Notes: generated from the letters alone by a model not told the origin. A stretch of 64,000 nucleotides of DNA from Flagellimonas amoyensis (GCF_003058265.1 NZ_QBUK01000014.1:50840-114839), one strand, 5' to 3'. Shown: positions 1 to 9,713, numbered from the stretch's first letter. Translations and numbers: made by a program.

Positions 1-1
1 A

Positions 2-616
2 CAACATCTGGTCTTGGCGTACGCAAACCATTTTTCGCCCGAGTTCCTATCGACCATTCTCCGTACGGGCGACCTCAACGTGAGACAGGCTGTTATTCTT
101 TCTCTGGAAAAAATACCTGCGGAAATACAAAAAGAGGCAGAAAGCCTTCTTTTGGACCAAAGCTACACGACGATAGAAAGTGCTTTGTACAAACTCTGGG
201 GAGATTTTCCCGACAATAGGGAAAAATACCTTGATGATACCGAAGAATTGGAGGGGTTTCCCAATAAGAACTTGCGGGTGTTGTGGTTGACCTTGGCGTT
301 GGTGACCCCGGGCTACAATCCGGGAATGAAACCTTCCTATTTTGAGGAATTGAACGGGTACACAGGCCCCGAGCACCATTTTGAGACCCGCTTGTTGGTC
401 TTCCAATACTTGACCACCATAGGAGGGTATACTGATGAGACCTTAAAAAATTTGGTGGAGGCCTGTGGCCACCATGTGTGGCATTTTAAAAAATCAGCTA
501 GGGATATTTTGAAGGAATTTTTAAAGAACAAAGACGGTTTGGCCCGGGTAAAGGCAATTTATCCATTGCTGAACCAACAAGAAAAGCAATATTTGGACAA
601 AACTTTGGGAGAATGA
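2..616 (+). CDS. Probable M1 family metallopeptidase, C-terminal part (5' end outside window)
   Basis: The reading frame is open to the left edge, so only the last ~205 residues are present. They form an all-helical, HEAT/ARM-like domain of the kind that closes M1 aminopeptidases, with short paired helices throughout. The catalytic HExxH domain would lie upstream and cannot be seen. The stop codon overlaps the start of the next gene as ATGA (613-616), which suggests translational coupling with the patatin gene. The family call rests on the look of the C-terminal domain and on my recollection that an M1 peptidase often precedes a patatin gene in Flavobacteriaceae. Another helical-repeat protein remains possible. 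Confidence 0.65.
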   Translation, partial: QHLVLAYANHFSPEFLSTILRTGDLNVRQAVILSLEKIPAEIQKEAESLLLDQSYTTIESALYKLWGDFPDNREKYLDDTEELEGFPNKNLRVLWLTLALVTPGYNPGMKPSYFEELNGYTGPEHHFETRLLVFQYLTTIGGYTDETLKNLVEACGHHVWHFKKSARDILKEFLKNKDGLARVKAIYPLLNQQEKQYLDKTLGE

Positions 617-1527
617 GGGCATTGGTCATTTCAGGAGGAGGAAGCAAAGGTGCTTTTGCAGGTGGTGTGGCCCAATTTCTGATCCAAGAGGCGCAGCATA
701 AATATGATCTTTTTGTGGGCACTTCCACGGGCAGTCTTTTGATTTCGCACTTGGCACTGAACAAATTGGACAAGATCAAGGAAATCTACTCCTCTGTGAA
801 TCAAGATAGTATTTTCAACAACTGTCCGTTTGTCATCAAAAAGAAGAATGGGGTGGAGGTCATTGCCATAAACCACTGGAACGTGGTGAAAAATTTCATC
901 CGAGGGAAAAAGACCTTTGGGGAAAGCGAGAACCTCCGAAAACTCATTCGACAGTCCATTACCGTGGAAGAGTTCAATGAACTCAAGGAAAGCCATGCGG
1001 ATGTGGTGGTGACGGTGTCCAATTTATCACTGAACCAAGTGGAATATAAGTCTGTGAACGAGTGTACCTATGACGAATTCTGCGATTGGATCTGGATTTC
1101 CTCCAATTACACACCCTTTATGAGTTTGGTCAAGAAAGATGGCTGCGAATATGCCGATGGCGGTCTGGGTAGTCTGGTACCTATCGAAGAGGCCTTTAAC
1201 CGTGGGGCGACCGAAGTGGATGTGGTGGTCCTGCACACCGAGGTGAACTACATGAACCGCATGTCCTCCAAAAACCCGTTCGACCTGATCACCACCATTT
1301 TCAGTTTTATGTTGGACAGGATCGAGAACCAGAATATCCGTATTGGTAAATTGGTGGCCAGTCAAAAGGATGCCATCATCAATTTTTATTACACCCCAAC
1401 GGTGCTTACCACCAATTCATTGGTGTTCAATAAGGAACGGATGACCTTGTGGTGGAAACGGGGCTATCTGTATGCCAAGAACAAGAACGAGGAAACCAGT
1501 CCTATCGACCCTGAACATCAGGAATAA
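613..1527 (+). CDS. Patatin-like phospholipase family protein
   Basis: Predicted serine lipid acyl hydrolase of the patatin family, 304 residues. The glycine-rich oxyanion-hole motif GGGSKG lies at residues 8-13, the nucleophile motif GTSTG at 36-40 (Ser38), and the catalytic Asp in a DGG motif at Asp182, giving a complete Ser-Asp dyad. There is no signal peptide, so it is probably cytoplasmic or membrane-peripheral. It overlaps the preceding peptidase gene by 4 nt (ATGA), which fixes the start. Substrate is unknown. Patatins of this size act on phospholipids or lysophospholipids. Confidence 0.9.
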   Translation: MRALVISGGGSKGAFAGGVAQFLIQEAQHKYDLFVGTSTGSLLISHLALNKLDKIKEIYSSVNQDSIFNNCPFVIKKKNGVEVIAINHWNVVKNFIRGKKTFGESENLRKLIRQSITVEEFNELKESHADVVVTVSNLSLNQVEYKSVNECTYDEFCDWIWISSNYTPFMSLVKKDGCEYADGGLGSLVPIEEAFNRGATEVDVVVLHTEVNYMNRMSSKNPFDLITTIFSFMLDRIENQNIRIGKLVASQKDAIINFYYTPTVLTTNSLVFNKERMTLWWKRGYLYAKNKNEETSPIDPEHQE

Positions 1528-1569
1528 ACCCCAGTCCTTTTATTGGAAATGAATGCTTTTTGGACAACA

Positions 1570-2091
1570 TTAGTTCCAAAGATCTCCCACCTCTTTTTTC
1601 ACGAAGGCCAATGCGGTATTGGAAGGTGATTGCTTTTCCATGGTCTGGTTGAGGATGTCCTCCCGAAGTTTGTCAGGGGAATCCGTCTCGCTCATCCCGG
1701 CAGATCGGATGATCTGGATAGTGGCATTTTTGGCCGTTTTGATGATGTTCCAGCATTCATCGGACATATAGATCTGTTGTGAAAGATTGTGCTCGAACTC
1801 GGTCTCGATCTGTTTGATCAACAAATTCTCGTAATCACTTTTGCTTTTGCTGATTGGGGCCACCCTTACCACAAGGCTGTTCAAGGTGATACGCTCCAGA
1901 AAAAGGGCCATTCGTTCATAGGCCTGTAGGCGAACCGGAAGTGTATCTTTTTGGGAGTCCTTGTGCAACAGGAAGCGTCTTCGGCCTTCTTCGTTTCGGG
2001 TGTGCAACCTGAAAAAATAGAACGCGATCACACCGGTCACAACGGCAGGCAATAAATAGGCAAATAGCTGAAGGATTTCATCTCCACTCAT
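1570..2091 (-). CDS. Membrane-anchored protein of unknown function
   Basis: 173 residues with one hydrophobic segment at about residues 8-26, followed by a basic stretch (HTRNEEGRRRF), so probably a single N-terminal anchor with the rest in the cytoplasm. The soluble part is charged and helical and contains a LQAYERMALFLERI-type helix. I have seen this arrangement in conserved Bacteroidota proteins of unknown function but cannot name a family with certainty. The gene is monocistronic or the last of a leftward group, and convergent with the patatin gene. Confidence 0.7.
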   Translation of the reverse strand: MSGDEILQLFAYLLPAVVTGVIAFYFFRLHTRNEEGRRRFLLHKDSQKDTLPVRLQAYERMALFLERITLNSLVVRVAPISKSKSDYENLLIKQIETEFEHNLSQQIYMSDECWNIIKTAKNATIQIIRSAGMSETDSPDKLREDILNQTMEKQSPSNTALAFVKKEVGDLWN

Positions 2092-2164
2092 AGGATAGTT
2101 GGTTTTTTATTGATTTTACATTACCATGAACGCACCAAAATCCCAAAAAGTATTTCAGAGTGCC

Positions 2165-2938
2165 TTATTGTGCCGCTTTGGCACTTTCCTTGGCCTTGGC
2201 ATAAAAACCTTTGTAATCGGGCTGTAACCTTATGTTGATGCCTTCCTTGAAGTTGCCATCCTTTACGGAGATGTTGATTTGGTCCGAAGGGATTTGAAGC
2301 ACATCCACCAACTCCTTGGCAACAGCGGACGCCTGGTCAAAAGTAGGGCCGAACTCCCCGGTAATGTTGAGTCCTTCCACTTGGGTCCTGAAGGATGGGT
2401 TGGACTTGATGACTTTGGCCACATTTACCAACCACGCCTTTCCGGCCTCCGTTAGCTTTGTGGAAGTGTCCGAACCAAAAAGGACATCCAGTTTATTGGA
2501 AATGACGATACCGCCTTCGGCAACATTGACGTTGGCATTTTCGCCCAAGGTCTGTTTTATCCGGGTCAGGGAAACAATGGCAGTGGAATCGTTGGCGGAA
2601 ATCATGTCGTTGATGCCGCTAAGTTGTTTTTCCTTACGGGCAAGGGCGGCCATGGCCTTGTTCACGTTCTCCGAGTTTTGCTTGGAGAGCTCTGAGAAAT
2701 TGCTCAAGTTGCCCAAAAGCGTGGCGTTCGCATCGCGGAGCCCAATGTTTTCGGTTTCCAGGGTCTCTGCTTTTGCGTTGCTGGACGAAATTTCGCGCTT
2801 GGCCTTGGCCAGATCCTGTTCCACTTCGGATATTTTGGATTTTAGGTTGTCGATTTCGGCAATCAGGTCACTTTTTTTCTGTGCGAACACTCCTGTGGAA
2901 AGAACAAGCAATAGTATGATGGATGATCTAGTTTTCAT
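2165..2938 (-). CDS. OmpA-like envelope protein with degenerate C-terminal domain
   Basis: 257 residues: a signal peptide (cleavage after about residue 19, ...TGVFAQ), a long coiled coil at about 22-110, then an OmpA-like C-terminal region. The middle and C-terminal parts can be laid side by side with the OmpA protein at 10616-11488 (the VAEGGIVISNKLDVLFGS block against its VEKGVVFVSISDKLLFRS block). The peptidoglycan-binding core is not conserved. The GHTDN-type motif is replaced by LNITGEFG, and the usual LSxxRA stretch reads TFDQASAVAKEL, without the key arginine. It is probably periplasmic and probably does not bind peptidoglycan in the classical way. Function unknown. Confidence 0.8.
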   Translation of the reverse strand: MKTRSSIILLLVLSTGVFAQKKSDLIAEIDNLKSKISEVEQDLAKAKREISSSNAKAETLETENIGLRDANATLLGNLSNFSELSKQNSENVNKAMAALARKEKQLSGINDMISANDSTAIVSLTRIKQTLGENANVNVAEGGIVISNKLDVLFGSDTSTKLTEAGKAWLVNVAKVIKSNPSFRTQVEGLNITGEFGPTFDQASAVAKELVDVLQIPSDQINISVKDGNFKEGINIRLQPDYKGFYAKAKESAKAAQ

Positions 2939-2964
2939 AAAAGGTAAAATATTTGGGGGCTAAG

Positions 2965-4539
2965 TTATAATGTTTTTTCATATGTTGGTTTACCGCCCAG
3001 GTGTTGGCAATCGTAAAGTTCCTGCATGGATTGGAACCCTACTTGCTCTTTCTGGTATTTGTAGACCGTTCTTAAATTGCTGCTAAGATAATCATCGTCC
3101 ACGTTCACTTGGATATCTTCCATATGAAATTGACACGGGTGTTCATATCCGGCTGCATGGGTAATTTCCAACAGCTCCTTTCTGAAGGTTTTGAAGTATT
3201 GGGCCAACCTATCCGATTTCAAGGGCACATTGATTCCGTTCTGGAGCCATTTGCTCTGGGTGGCCACGCCCGAAGGGCATCGGTTGGTATGGCAAACCTG
3301 TGCTTGGATGCAGCCTATGCTCATCATGGCCTCCCGGGCCACGTTGATGCAGTCCGCTCCCATGGCAAAGGCCATGGCCGCTTTCGCCGGAAAACCCAAT
3401 TTACCGCTACCGATGAACACGATGCGGTCCGTGAGCCCTCTGTCCAAAAAGATTTTATAAATCGAAGTGAAACCATAGGTCCATGGCAGGGAGACATGGT
3501 CCGCGAAACTGGGAGGTGCAGCACCGGTTCCTCCTTCGCCACCGTCAATGGTGATGAAATCCGGCCCTTTGCCCTTCTTTTTCATCAGGTCGGCCAACTC
3601 TTCCCATTGTTCCACCTTCCCAACAGCGCCTTTGATGCCCACGGGAAGTCCTGTTTCTTCTGCAATGGCTTCAATAAGTTCCAAAAGCTCTGGAATATTG
3701 CTGAATGCCTTGTGGGTGGGAGGGGAGATGACGTCCTTTCCGATTTCCACCCCACGGATCTCGGCAAGCTCCTTGGTGATTTTGGCCCCTGGTAGCACAC
3801 CGCCCTTTCCGGGTTTGGCCCCTTGGGACAATTTGATCTCCACAGCCTTGATGCAGGGATTTTCGTCCACCAAGATCTTCATTTTTTCCATGGAAAAGTT
3901 TCCTTCCTTGTTCCTGACCCCAAAATAACCCGTCCCAAAGTGAAAGATCACATCTCCACCTTTTCTGTGGTATGGCGAAAGTCCACCTTCACCGGTATTG
4001 TGATAGGCATGACATTTTTCAACTCCCTTGTTGAGGGATTCCACCGCGGCAGCGGATAGGGAACCAAAACTCATGGCGGATACATTGATGACCGATGCGG
4101 GCCTATAGGGTTTTCTGCGCTTGTTGTAGGCCCCCATCACCTTGGCGCAGGGCAGAAAATAGGGATTGGCAATGTTGGGGTGTTTTTCAGGGACCTGAAA
4201 CCCGATCATGGCATTCTTTACAAAAATGTGCTGGTGGGCATAGATGTCCCTGTCCGTTCCAAAACCTTCATAATTGTTTTCCTTTTTTGCCGAGGCATAG
4301 ATCCAGCTGCGTTCAATGCGGTTGAATGGCAGCTCCTCACGATTGTTTGCCACAAAATATTGGCGCATTTCAGGTCCAATGCTTTCCAGCCAGTACCGCA
4401 AATGGCCCACTATCGGAAAATTATGACTGATCGTATGTGCCTTTTGAAAGAAGATGTCGCGGATGGCGACGATCAATAAAAAGATAAGAATCCATCCCCA
4501 CCAAGAGATCGATAACAAAAAATCCAAGATTGTTTCCAT
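2965..4539 (-). CDS. FMN-binding glutamate synthase-like protein (membrane-anchored)
   Basis: 524 residues: one N-terminal membrane segment (about 12-28), then the FMN-binding/synthase domain of the large glutamate synthase subunit. Visible family features are SAMSFGSLSAAA (about 154-164), IDGGEGGTGAAP (331-342), IGSGKLG (377-383) and the cysteine cluster C410, C416, C421 in GCIQAQVCHTNRCPSGVATQ, which matches the 3Fe-4S ligands of GltB. The glutaminase and C-terminal alpha-subunit domains of true GltB are absent and no GltD partner is adjacent. The physiological reaction is therefore uncertain, though the redox domain looks intact. Confidence 0.9.
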   Translation of the reverse strand: METILDFLLSISWWGWILIFLLIVAIRDIFFQKAHTISHNFPIVGHLRYWLESIGPEMRQYFVANNREELPFNRIERSWIYASAKKENNYEGFGTDRDIYAHQHIFVKNAMIGFQVPEKHPNIANPYFLPCAKVMGAYNKRRKPYRPASVINVSAMSFGSLSAAAVESLNKGVEKCHAYHNTGEGGLSPYHRKGGDVIFHFGTGYFGVRNKEGNFSMEKMKILVDENPCIKAVEIKLSQGAKPGKGGVLPGAKITKELAEIRGVEIGKDVISPPTHKAFSNIPELLELIEAIAEETGLPVGIKGAVGKVEQWEELADLMKKKGKGPDFITIDGGEGGTGAAPPSFADHVSLPWTYGFTSIYKIFLDRGLTDRIVFIGSGKLGFPAKAAMAFAMGADCINVAREAMMSIGCIQAQVCHTNRCPSGVATQSKWLQNGINVPLKSDRLAQYFKTFRKELLEITHAAGYEHPCQFHMEDIQVNVDDDYLSSNLRTVYKYQKEQVGFQSMQELYDCQHLGGKPTYEKTL

Positions 4540-4646
4540 GCAAAGTTTTCAGGTACTGGTTACAAATATCTACCCCACGGTCCAAAATCCAAATAAATCT
4601 CGATAAAGGGCGCTGAATGTTTTTGTTGGAAATATGACCCTTTTGC

Positions 4647-5933
4647 CTATTTGGTCCTGTCCAGAAAATCCAATGCAATTTCTGTCATGGCTTTCACGCC
4701 CAACAACAGTCCACTATCATCGATTTTAAAATCAGGGGTATGGTGCGGGAAATGGTCGTTGGGTCCGGCATTGGGGTCTTTTCCTCCCAAAATGAAGAAG
4801 AAACCGGGAATTTTTTCCTGATAGAACGAAAAATCCTCTGCTCCGGTGATGGCCTTGATCAGATGCACATTGCCGTCTCCGGCCACATCTTTCAAGCTGG
4901 GAAGGGAGGCTTCGGTCAGGGCGAGGTCGTTGTAGGTGATGGGGACACCTTTGTCAATTTCCACAGTGGCTTCGGCCCGGTACGCCTTGGCAATAGTGGC
5001 GGCCATTTCCTTCATGCGTTCGTTGATCTGTTTTTGCATGTCGTAGTCCAAGGTGCGGATGGTGCCGATCAGCTCTGCACTTTCTGGAATAATATTGTTC
5101 CGTACACCACCACTTATTTTTCCAACGGTAATGACTGCTGCTTCCTTGGTGAGTTCCATTTCACGGCTTATGATAGATTGGAAACCATCCACGATTTTGG
5201 CGGCCACAAAAATAGGGTCCACACCGCCCCAAGGAGCAGAGCCATGTGTCTGCTTCCCTTTGATGGTTACCACAAAACGCTGTGCTGCGGCCATGGCACC
5301 GCCCGGTTTGTAGGCAATCTGCCCTACGGGAAGATAAGAGCCAATATGGAGTCCGTAAACCGCATCCACTTTTGGGTTTTCCAGGACGCCTTCCTTCACC
5401 ATGAGTTCGGCACCGCCTTCCTCACCGGGCGGCGGGCCTTCTTCTGCAGGTTGGAAAATGAATTTCACCGTACCGCGGATCTTGTCCTTGTTTTTGGAAA
5501 GTACCTCGGCGACCCCCATCATAATGGCGATGTGGGTATCGTGGCCGCAGGCATGCATTACGCCCACTTCTTGACCTAAATATTCTGAGGTTACCGTGGA
5601 CTTGAACGGGAGGTCGTTTCTTTCGGTAACGGGGAGCGCATCGATATCCGCCCTGAGCGCCACCACTTTTCCGGGACGATTGCCTTTCAGTATGCCGACA
5701 ACACCTGTATGGGCCACCCCGGTCTGTACCTCAATGCCCAATGCTCTTAGGTGGTCGGCTATTTTTTCCGCGGTCTTGAACTCCCGGTTGCTCAGTTCCG
5801 GATGCTGGTGGATGTCCCGCCGCCATTCGATCACTTTGGATTCCATGGCAGCGATTTCTTTTTCCAGACCGTGGTTTTGGGCATGGACAAAAAAACTTAT
5901 CAGGAGCAAGGCAGAAGAAATGTAAAATTTCAT
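4647..5933 (-). CDS. Secreted M20 family amidohydrolase (M20D-type)
   Basis: 428 residues with a signal peptide (about 1-18, ending HAQ) that sends it to the periplasm or beyond. The metal-binding and catalytic motifs of the M20D amidohydrolase group are present: HACGHDTH at 127-134 (Cys129, His131) and PAEEG at 162-166. Typical substrates are N-acyl amino acids, indole-3-acetyl conjugates or N-acetylated peptides, and the sequence does not decide between them. It ends about 107 nt before the glutamate-synthase-like gene starts, and begins just 11 nt after the stop of the DsrE-like gene, so the latter two are probably cotranscribed. Confidence 0.93.
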   Translation of the reverse strand: MKFYISSALLLISFFVHAQNHGLEKEIAAMESKVIEWRRDIHQHPELSNREFKTAEKIADHLRALGIEVQTGVAHTGVVGILKGNRPGKVVALRADIDALPVTERNDLPFKSTVTSEYLGQEVGVMHACGHDTHIAIMMGVAEVLSKNKDKIRGTVKFIFQPAEEGPPPGEEGGAELMVKEGVLENPKVDAVYGLHIGSYLPVGQIAYKPGGAMAAAQRFVVTIKGKQTHGSAPWGGVDPIFVAAKIVDGFQSIISREMELTKEAAVITVGKISGGVRNNIIPESAELIGTIRTLDYDMQKQINERMKEMAATIAKAYRAEATVEIDKGVPITYNDLALTEASLPSLKDVAGDGNVHLIKAITGAEDFSFYQEKIPGFFFILGGKDPNAGPNDHFPHHTPDFKIDDSGLLLGVKAMTEIALDFLDRTK

Positions 5934-5944
5934 AACGTATTGAT

Positions 5945-6484
5945 TTATAGTTTAATGAGGTGAAAACCTTCATTTTGTAGTTGAATGCTCGCCGTCATGG
6001 CCGACAGTGCAATCTTCACGCCGGGAATCAAATCCTTCTTTGGGAAATCCCGGGAGAATGAGGATTGGCCACAATAAATGATCTCCACATCAGCGTCCAA
6101 CAAGGCCATGATAAGGCCTGAATTGGGGTTTGGGACCCCAAACCGTTTGTGGTATGCCTCATCATGGGCAATATCTTTTGAGGCTTGGTTATGGACAATT
6201 ATAGCGACTTTGAGTTGTGATTTGGGCACCCCACTTTGGGCATGCATGTTGAGGAATCGGGCGGCTGTTTCCAGTTTCTTGTTGATCTCATCATGGGAAC
6301 TTGGACTGTCCATGACATCAAAGACCACCTTGAATTCTTGAGCGGTATCGGTTTTGAAATCGGGGTTTTCAATATTCCAGACCTCACCATAAGCTTCTAT
6401 GATGGGCCCTACCTTTTTTTCTTGTGAAAGGCCAGAAAAGCAACAGAAAACCAAAAATAGTAGTGGGAAGTAGCGATGGATCAT
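5945..6484 (-). CDS. Secreted DsrE/DsrF-like protein
   Basis: 179 residues: a signal peptide of about 20 residues (CFSGLSQ), then an alpha/beta DsrE-like fold. Recognisable elements are KVAIIVHNQASKDI and the segment DADVEIIYCGQSSFSRDF, with a single cysteine at the position where DsrE-family proteins carry their active thiol. Secreted DsrE-like proteins are common in Flavobacteriaceae, and their role (sulfur relay or redox) is unproven. It is 11 nt upstream of the M20 amidohydrolase and probably in the same transcript. Confidence 0.8.
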   Translation of the reverse strand: MIHRYFPLLFLVFCCFSGLSQEKKVGPIIEAYGEVWNIENPDFKTDTAQEFKVVFDVMDSPSSHDEINKKLETAARFLNMHAQSGVPKSQLKVAIIVHNQASKDIAHDEAYHKRFGVPNPNSGLIMALLDADVEIIYCGQSSFSRDFPKKDLIPGVKIALSAMTASIQLQNEGFHLIKL

Positions 6485-6624
6485 AGGGTGAAAAAAGCTT
6501 GAGGCTTAAATATATTTAAAAATCAAGTGCCATCCGCCCCGGTGTTTATAAATATTGAAAGGATGATTTTAGCAAAAGGTCATTATTGGTTAATTTCACG
6601 CCTACTTTTTAAAGACCCTGGCCA

Positions 6625-8955
6625 TTGAGTACTTTTTTGGATGAATTGAATGATGCGCAGCGTGCCCCAGTCCTTCACAAGGACGGTCCGTTGATGGTGA
6701 TTGCAGGAGCTGGCTCTGGAAAGACCCGTGTGCTTACCTTTCGTATTGCGCATTTGATGGAACAAGGGGTGGATTCCTTCAATATCCTGGCCCTTACCTT
6801 TACCAACAAGGCTGCCCGTGAAATGAAAAAACGGATTGCCACCATTGTGGGGAATTCCGAGGCCAAAAACCTTTGGATGGGTACATTCCACTCCGTTTTT
6901 GCCAAATTGCTCCGATTTGACGGGGACAAACTGGGCTTCCCCAGCAATTTTACGATCTACGATACCCAGGACTCCCAACGCTTGATCGCTTCCATCATCA
7001 AGGAAATGGGGCTGGACAAGGATATTTACAAGTACAAGCAGGTCCAGAACCGGATATCTTCCTACAAGAACAGTTTGATCACCGTCAAGGCCTATCTGCA
7101 AAACCCTGAACTGGTGGAGGCGGATGCCATGGCCAAACGACCACGGATGGGGGAAATCTACCAAAACTACGTGGACCGCTGTTTCAAGGCCGGGGCCATG
7201 GATTTTGACGACCTGCTGCTGCGTACCAACGAACTGCTGACCCGTTTTCCGGATGTGTTGATGAAGTATCAGGACAGGTTTCGATATATTTTGGTGGATG
7301 AGTACCAGGATACCAACCATTCGCAATACCTAATTGTAAAAGCGCTGTCCGATCGGTACCAGAACATTTGTGTGGTGGGTGACGATGCGCAGAGTATTTA
7401 TTCGTTCCGGGGAGCCAACATCAGCAATATCCTGAATTTTCAACGGGATTATGACGATGTGGCCGTGTATCGTTTGGAGCAGAACTATCGATCAACCAAA
7501 AATATCGTGAACGCTGCCAATTCCATCATTGCCAACAACAAGAACCAGTTGGAAAAAAATGTATGGACCTCCAATGACGATGGGGGACAGATCATTATAC
7601 ACCGAAGTGTGACCGATGCGGAGGAGGGAAGGTATGTGGCGGGTTCCATTTTTGAGAACAAGATGCAGCACCAACTCCAAAACGGGGATTTTGCCGTGCT
7701 CTATCGCACCAATTCACAGTCAAGGGCCATTGAAGATGCCCTGCGGAAGCGGGACATTCCCTATCGGATCTATGGTGGACTCTCTTTTTATCAGCGTAAA
7801 GAGATCAAAGATGTGTTGGCCTATCTGCGGTTGGTGATCAATCCAAAGGATGAGGAAGCATTGAAGAGGGTCATCAATTTTCCTGCACGGGGCATTGGAC
7901 AGACCACTATTGACAGGCTCGTTGTGGCGGCCAACCAATACGGACGTTCCGTTTTTGAGGTGATGGAGCATTTGGACAAACTCAACCTCAGCATCAATGC
8001 AGGGACCAAACGCAAGTTGGATGACTTTGTCACCATGATCAAGAGTTTCCAGATCATGAACGAAGGGGTGGATGCCTTCACGCTTTCGGAGCATGTGGCC
8101 AAGAAAACAGGGCTGTTACTGGAGTTCAAAAAAGATGGTACGCCCGAGGGCATTGCCAAAATGGAGAACATTGAGGAACTCTTGAACGGAATCAAGGATT
8201 TTGTGGAAGGCCAAAAGGAACTTGCGGATGCCACGGGAAGTCTTACCGAATTCTTGGAAGATGTGGCCCTGGCCACGGATATGGACAAGGAGGTGGGCGA
8301 TGATGACCGTGTGGCTTTGATGACCATCCATTTGGCAAAGGGTTTGGAGTTTCCGTATGTATATGTGGTGGGGATGGAAGAAGATTTGTTCCCATCTGCC
8401 ATGAGCATGAACACCCGTAGCGAGCTGGAAGAGGAGCGAAGATTGTTCTATGTGGCCCTTACCCGTGCCGAGAAACAGGCCTACCTTACCTACACGCAAA
8501 ACCGCTACCGATGGGGCAAGCTCATTGATGCCGAACCGAGCCGTTTTTTGGAGGAAATCGATGAAAAATACGTGGAAAACCTCACTCCGGTCAATGACGG
8601 GTATCGGTACAAGTCCATGATCAATGTTGATATTTTCGGAGATGTGGACAAGAGCAAGCTACGCCAGGTGAAGCCCCAAAATGGGACACCGCCGTCCGTC
8701 CAACGACCCAATGAAAACCAGCTGCGAAAGCTACGAAAGTTAAAACCCGAACTTTCCGCCCCAACAAAAAGCGGGAGCGACATAGACCCGGGACTGGTAG
8801 AGGGCACCTTGGTGAACCACACTCGGTTTGGAAGGGGCAAAATACTCAACATCGAAGGCATGGGCAGTGACAAAAAGGCTGAAATCCTATTTGAGCAAGG
8901 TGGCGTAAAGAAATTATTGCTTCGTTTCGCCAAGTTGGAAGTATTGGGAGATTAG
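6625..8955 (+). CDS. uvrD: UvrD/PcrA-type ATP-dependent DNA helicase
   Basis: 776-residue superfamily 1A 3'-5' helicase acting in nucleotide excision repair and replication restart. Walker A AGAGSGKT is at 27-34, motif II VDEYQDTN at about 224-231, motif III GDDAQSIYSFRGA near 253-265, motif IV QNYRST near 289, and motifs V/VI include MTIHLAKGLEFPYVYV and VALTRAEKQAY. The C-terminal tail ends in a Tudor-like segment (TRFGRGKILNIEG), as in PcrA. The start is TTG at 6625: an in-frame stop lies at 6610-6612 and no ATG precedes the conserved N-terminus. The 3' end overlaps the convergent lipoprotein gene by 4 nt. Confidence 0.96.
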   Translation: MSTFLDELNDAQRAPVLHKDGPLMVIAGAGSGKTRVLTFRIAHLMEQGVDSFNILALTFTNKAAREMKKRIATIVGNSEAKNLWMGTFHSVFAKLLRFDGDKLGFPSNFTIYDTQDSQRLIASIIKEMGLDKDIYKYKQVQNRISSYKNSLITVKAYLQNPELVEADAMAKRPRMGEIYQNYVDRCFKAGAMDFDDLLLRTNELLTRFPDVLMKYQDRFRYILVDEYQDTNHSQYLIVKALSDRYQNICVVGDDAQSIYSFRGANISNILNFQRDYDDVAVYRLEQNYRSTKNIVNAANSIIANNKNQLEKNVWTSNDDGGQIIIHRSVTDAEEGRYVAGSIFENKMQHQLQNGDFAVLYRTNSQSRAIEDALRKRDIPYRIYGGLSFYQRKEIKDVLAYLRLVINPKDEEALKRVINFPARGIGQTTIDRLVVAANQYGRSVFEVMEHLDKLNLSINAGTKRKLDDFVTMIKSFQIMNEGVDAFTLSEHVAKKTGLLLEFKKDGTPEGIAKMENIEELLNGIKDFVEGQKELADATGSLTEFLEDVALATDMDKEVGDDDRVALMTIHLAKGLEFPYVYVVGMEEDLFPSAMSMNTRSELEEERRLFYVALTRAEKQAYLTYTQNRYRWGKLIDAEPSRFLEEIDEKYVENLTPVNDGYRYKSMINVDIFGDVDKSKLRQVKPQNGTPPSVQRPNENQLRKLRKLKPELSAPTKSGSDIDPGLVEGTLVNHTRFGRGKILNIEGMGSDKKAEILFEQGGVKKLLLRFAKLEVLGD

Positions 8956-9713
8956 TTCTTCTTCGGTTCGGGCAAATATTTTTTTCCATTAAATGCAAGG
9001 GAGTGTCCGGCTCTAGGGACATCCTGTATTTCAGGCAACAGTATCCGAATTCCATTCATTTCCACCTTAAATCCAAGAGAATTGGACAACTCAGGGTTGT
9101 TGGAGATTTGGGCAAAGGACAGGGAACTTTCACTATTGGGGAAAATGGGAGCCTCTTCCATGTAACCATTTCTCAGGGTATATGCATTCAGGCGGAAATA
9201 ATGACTGTCCCCAGAATTCAAATGTCCATGTAGAATATATAAATCTTTGCCTTTGTGTGATTTCACTTGATGTATTTTTTCATAGGTAATGGGCGTGTCA
9301 TACAGAGAGGTGGGTTCAATGTCATTTCCATTATTATAGAGCGCAATGTTTTTGATCCTATTTCCTGTGGCATCCATTTTGGTGTGCCAAGAAAACACCC
9401 CTATTTTTTGGTCTTCGGAGAGGGTAAAAGTGAAAGCATGCTTCTGATACGCATAAATTTCAGCGATTTCAGTCAATAGATGGGGAGTGCGAATGCTTTC
9501 GACAGTCCTGCGCATATCCTCATTTACTTGGATCACTTCTTCCGAACCAATGGGTGATTTATTTGCAGACAATCTGTACGAAAGACTGTCCAAGGTGGCC
9601 AGTACGTCTTCCCCTGTTATGGTGGTATTTGTTTTTTCGGGAGCCATGTTTTCACAACCAATGATGGCCGACCCTAGTATGAAGATGGTCAAAAGGGAAT
9701 ATTTGAAAATCAT
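8952..9713 (-). CDS. Lipoprotein of unknown function
   Basis: 253 residues from the ATG at 9713. I chose this start because it gives a clean lipoprotein signal (hydrophobic core then AIIGC at about residues 15-19), whereas the open frame runs on upstream to 9809 with an unlikely basic N-terminus. The mature part is polar, with no cysteine pairs and no domain I recognise. The ending LNPxPKK-type basic tail is unremarkable. Convergent with uvrD. Probably attached to the periplasmic face of a membrane. Confidence 0.75.
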   Translation of the reverse strand: MIFKYSLLTIFILGSAIIGCENMAPEKTNTTITGEDVLATLDSLSYRLSANKSPIGSEEVIQVNEDMRRTVESIRTPHLLTEIAEIYAYQKHAFTFTLSEDQKIGVFSWHTKMDATGNRIKNIALYNNGNDIEPTSLYDTPITYEKIHQVKSHKGKDLYILHGHLNSGDSHYFRLNAYTLRNGYMEEAPIFPNSESSLSFAQISNNPELSNSLGFKVEMNGIRILLPEIQDVPRAGHSLAFNGKKYLPEPKKN

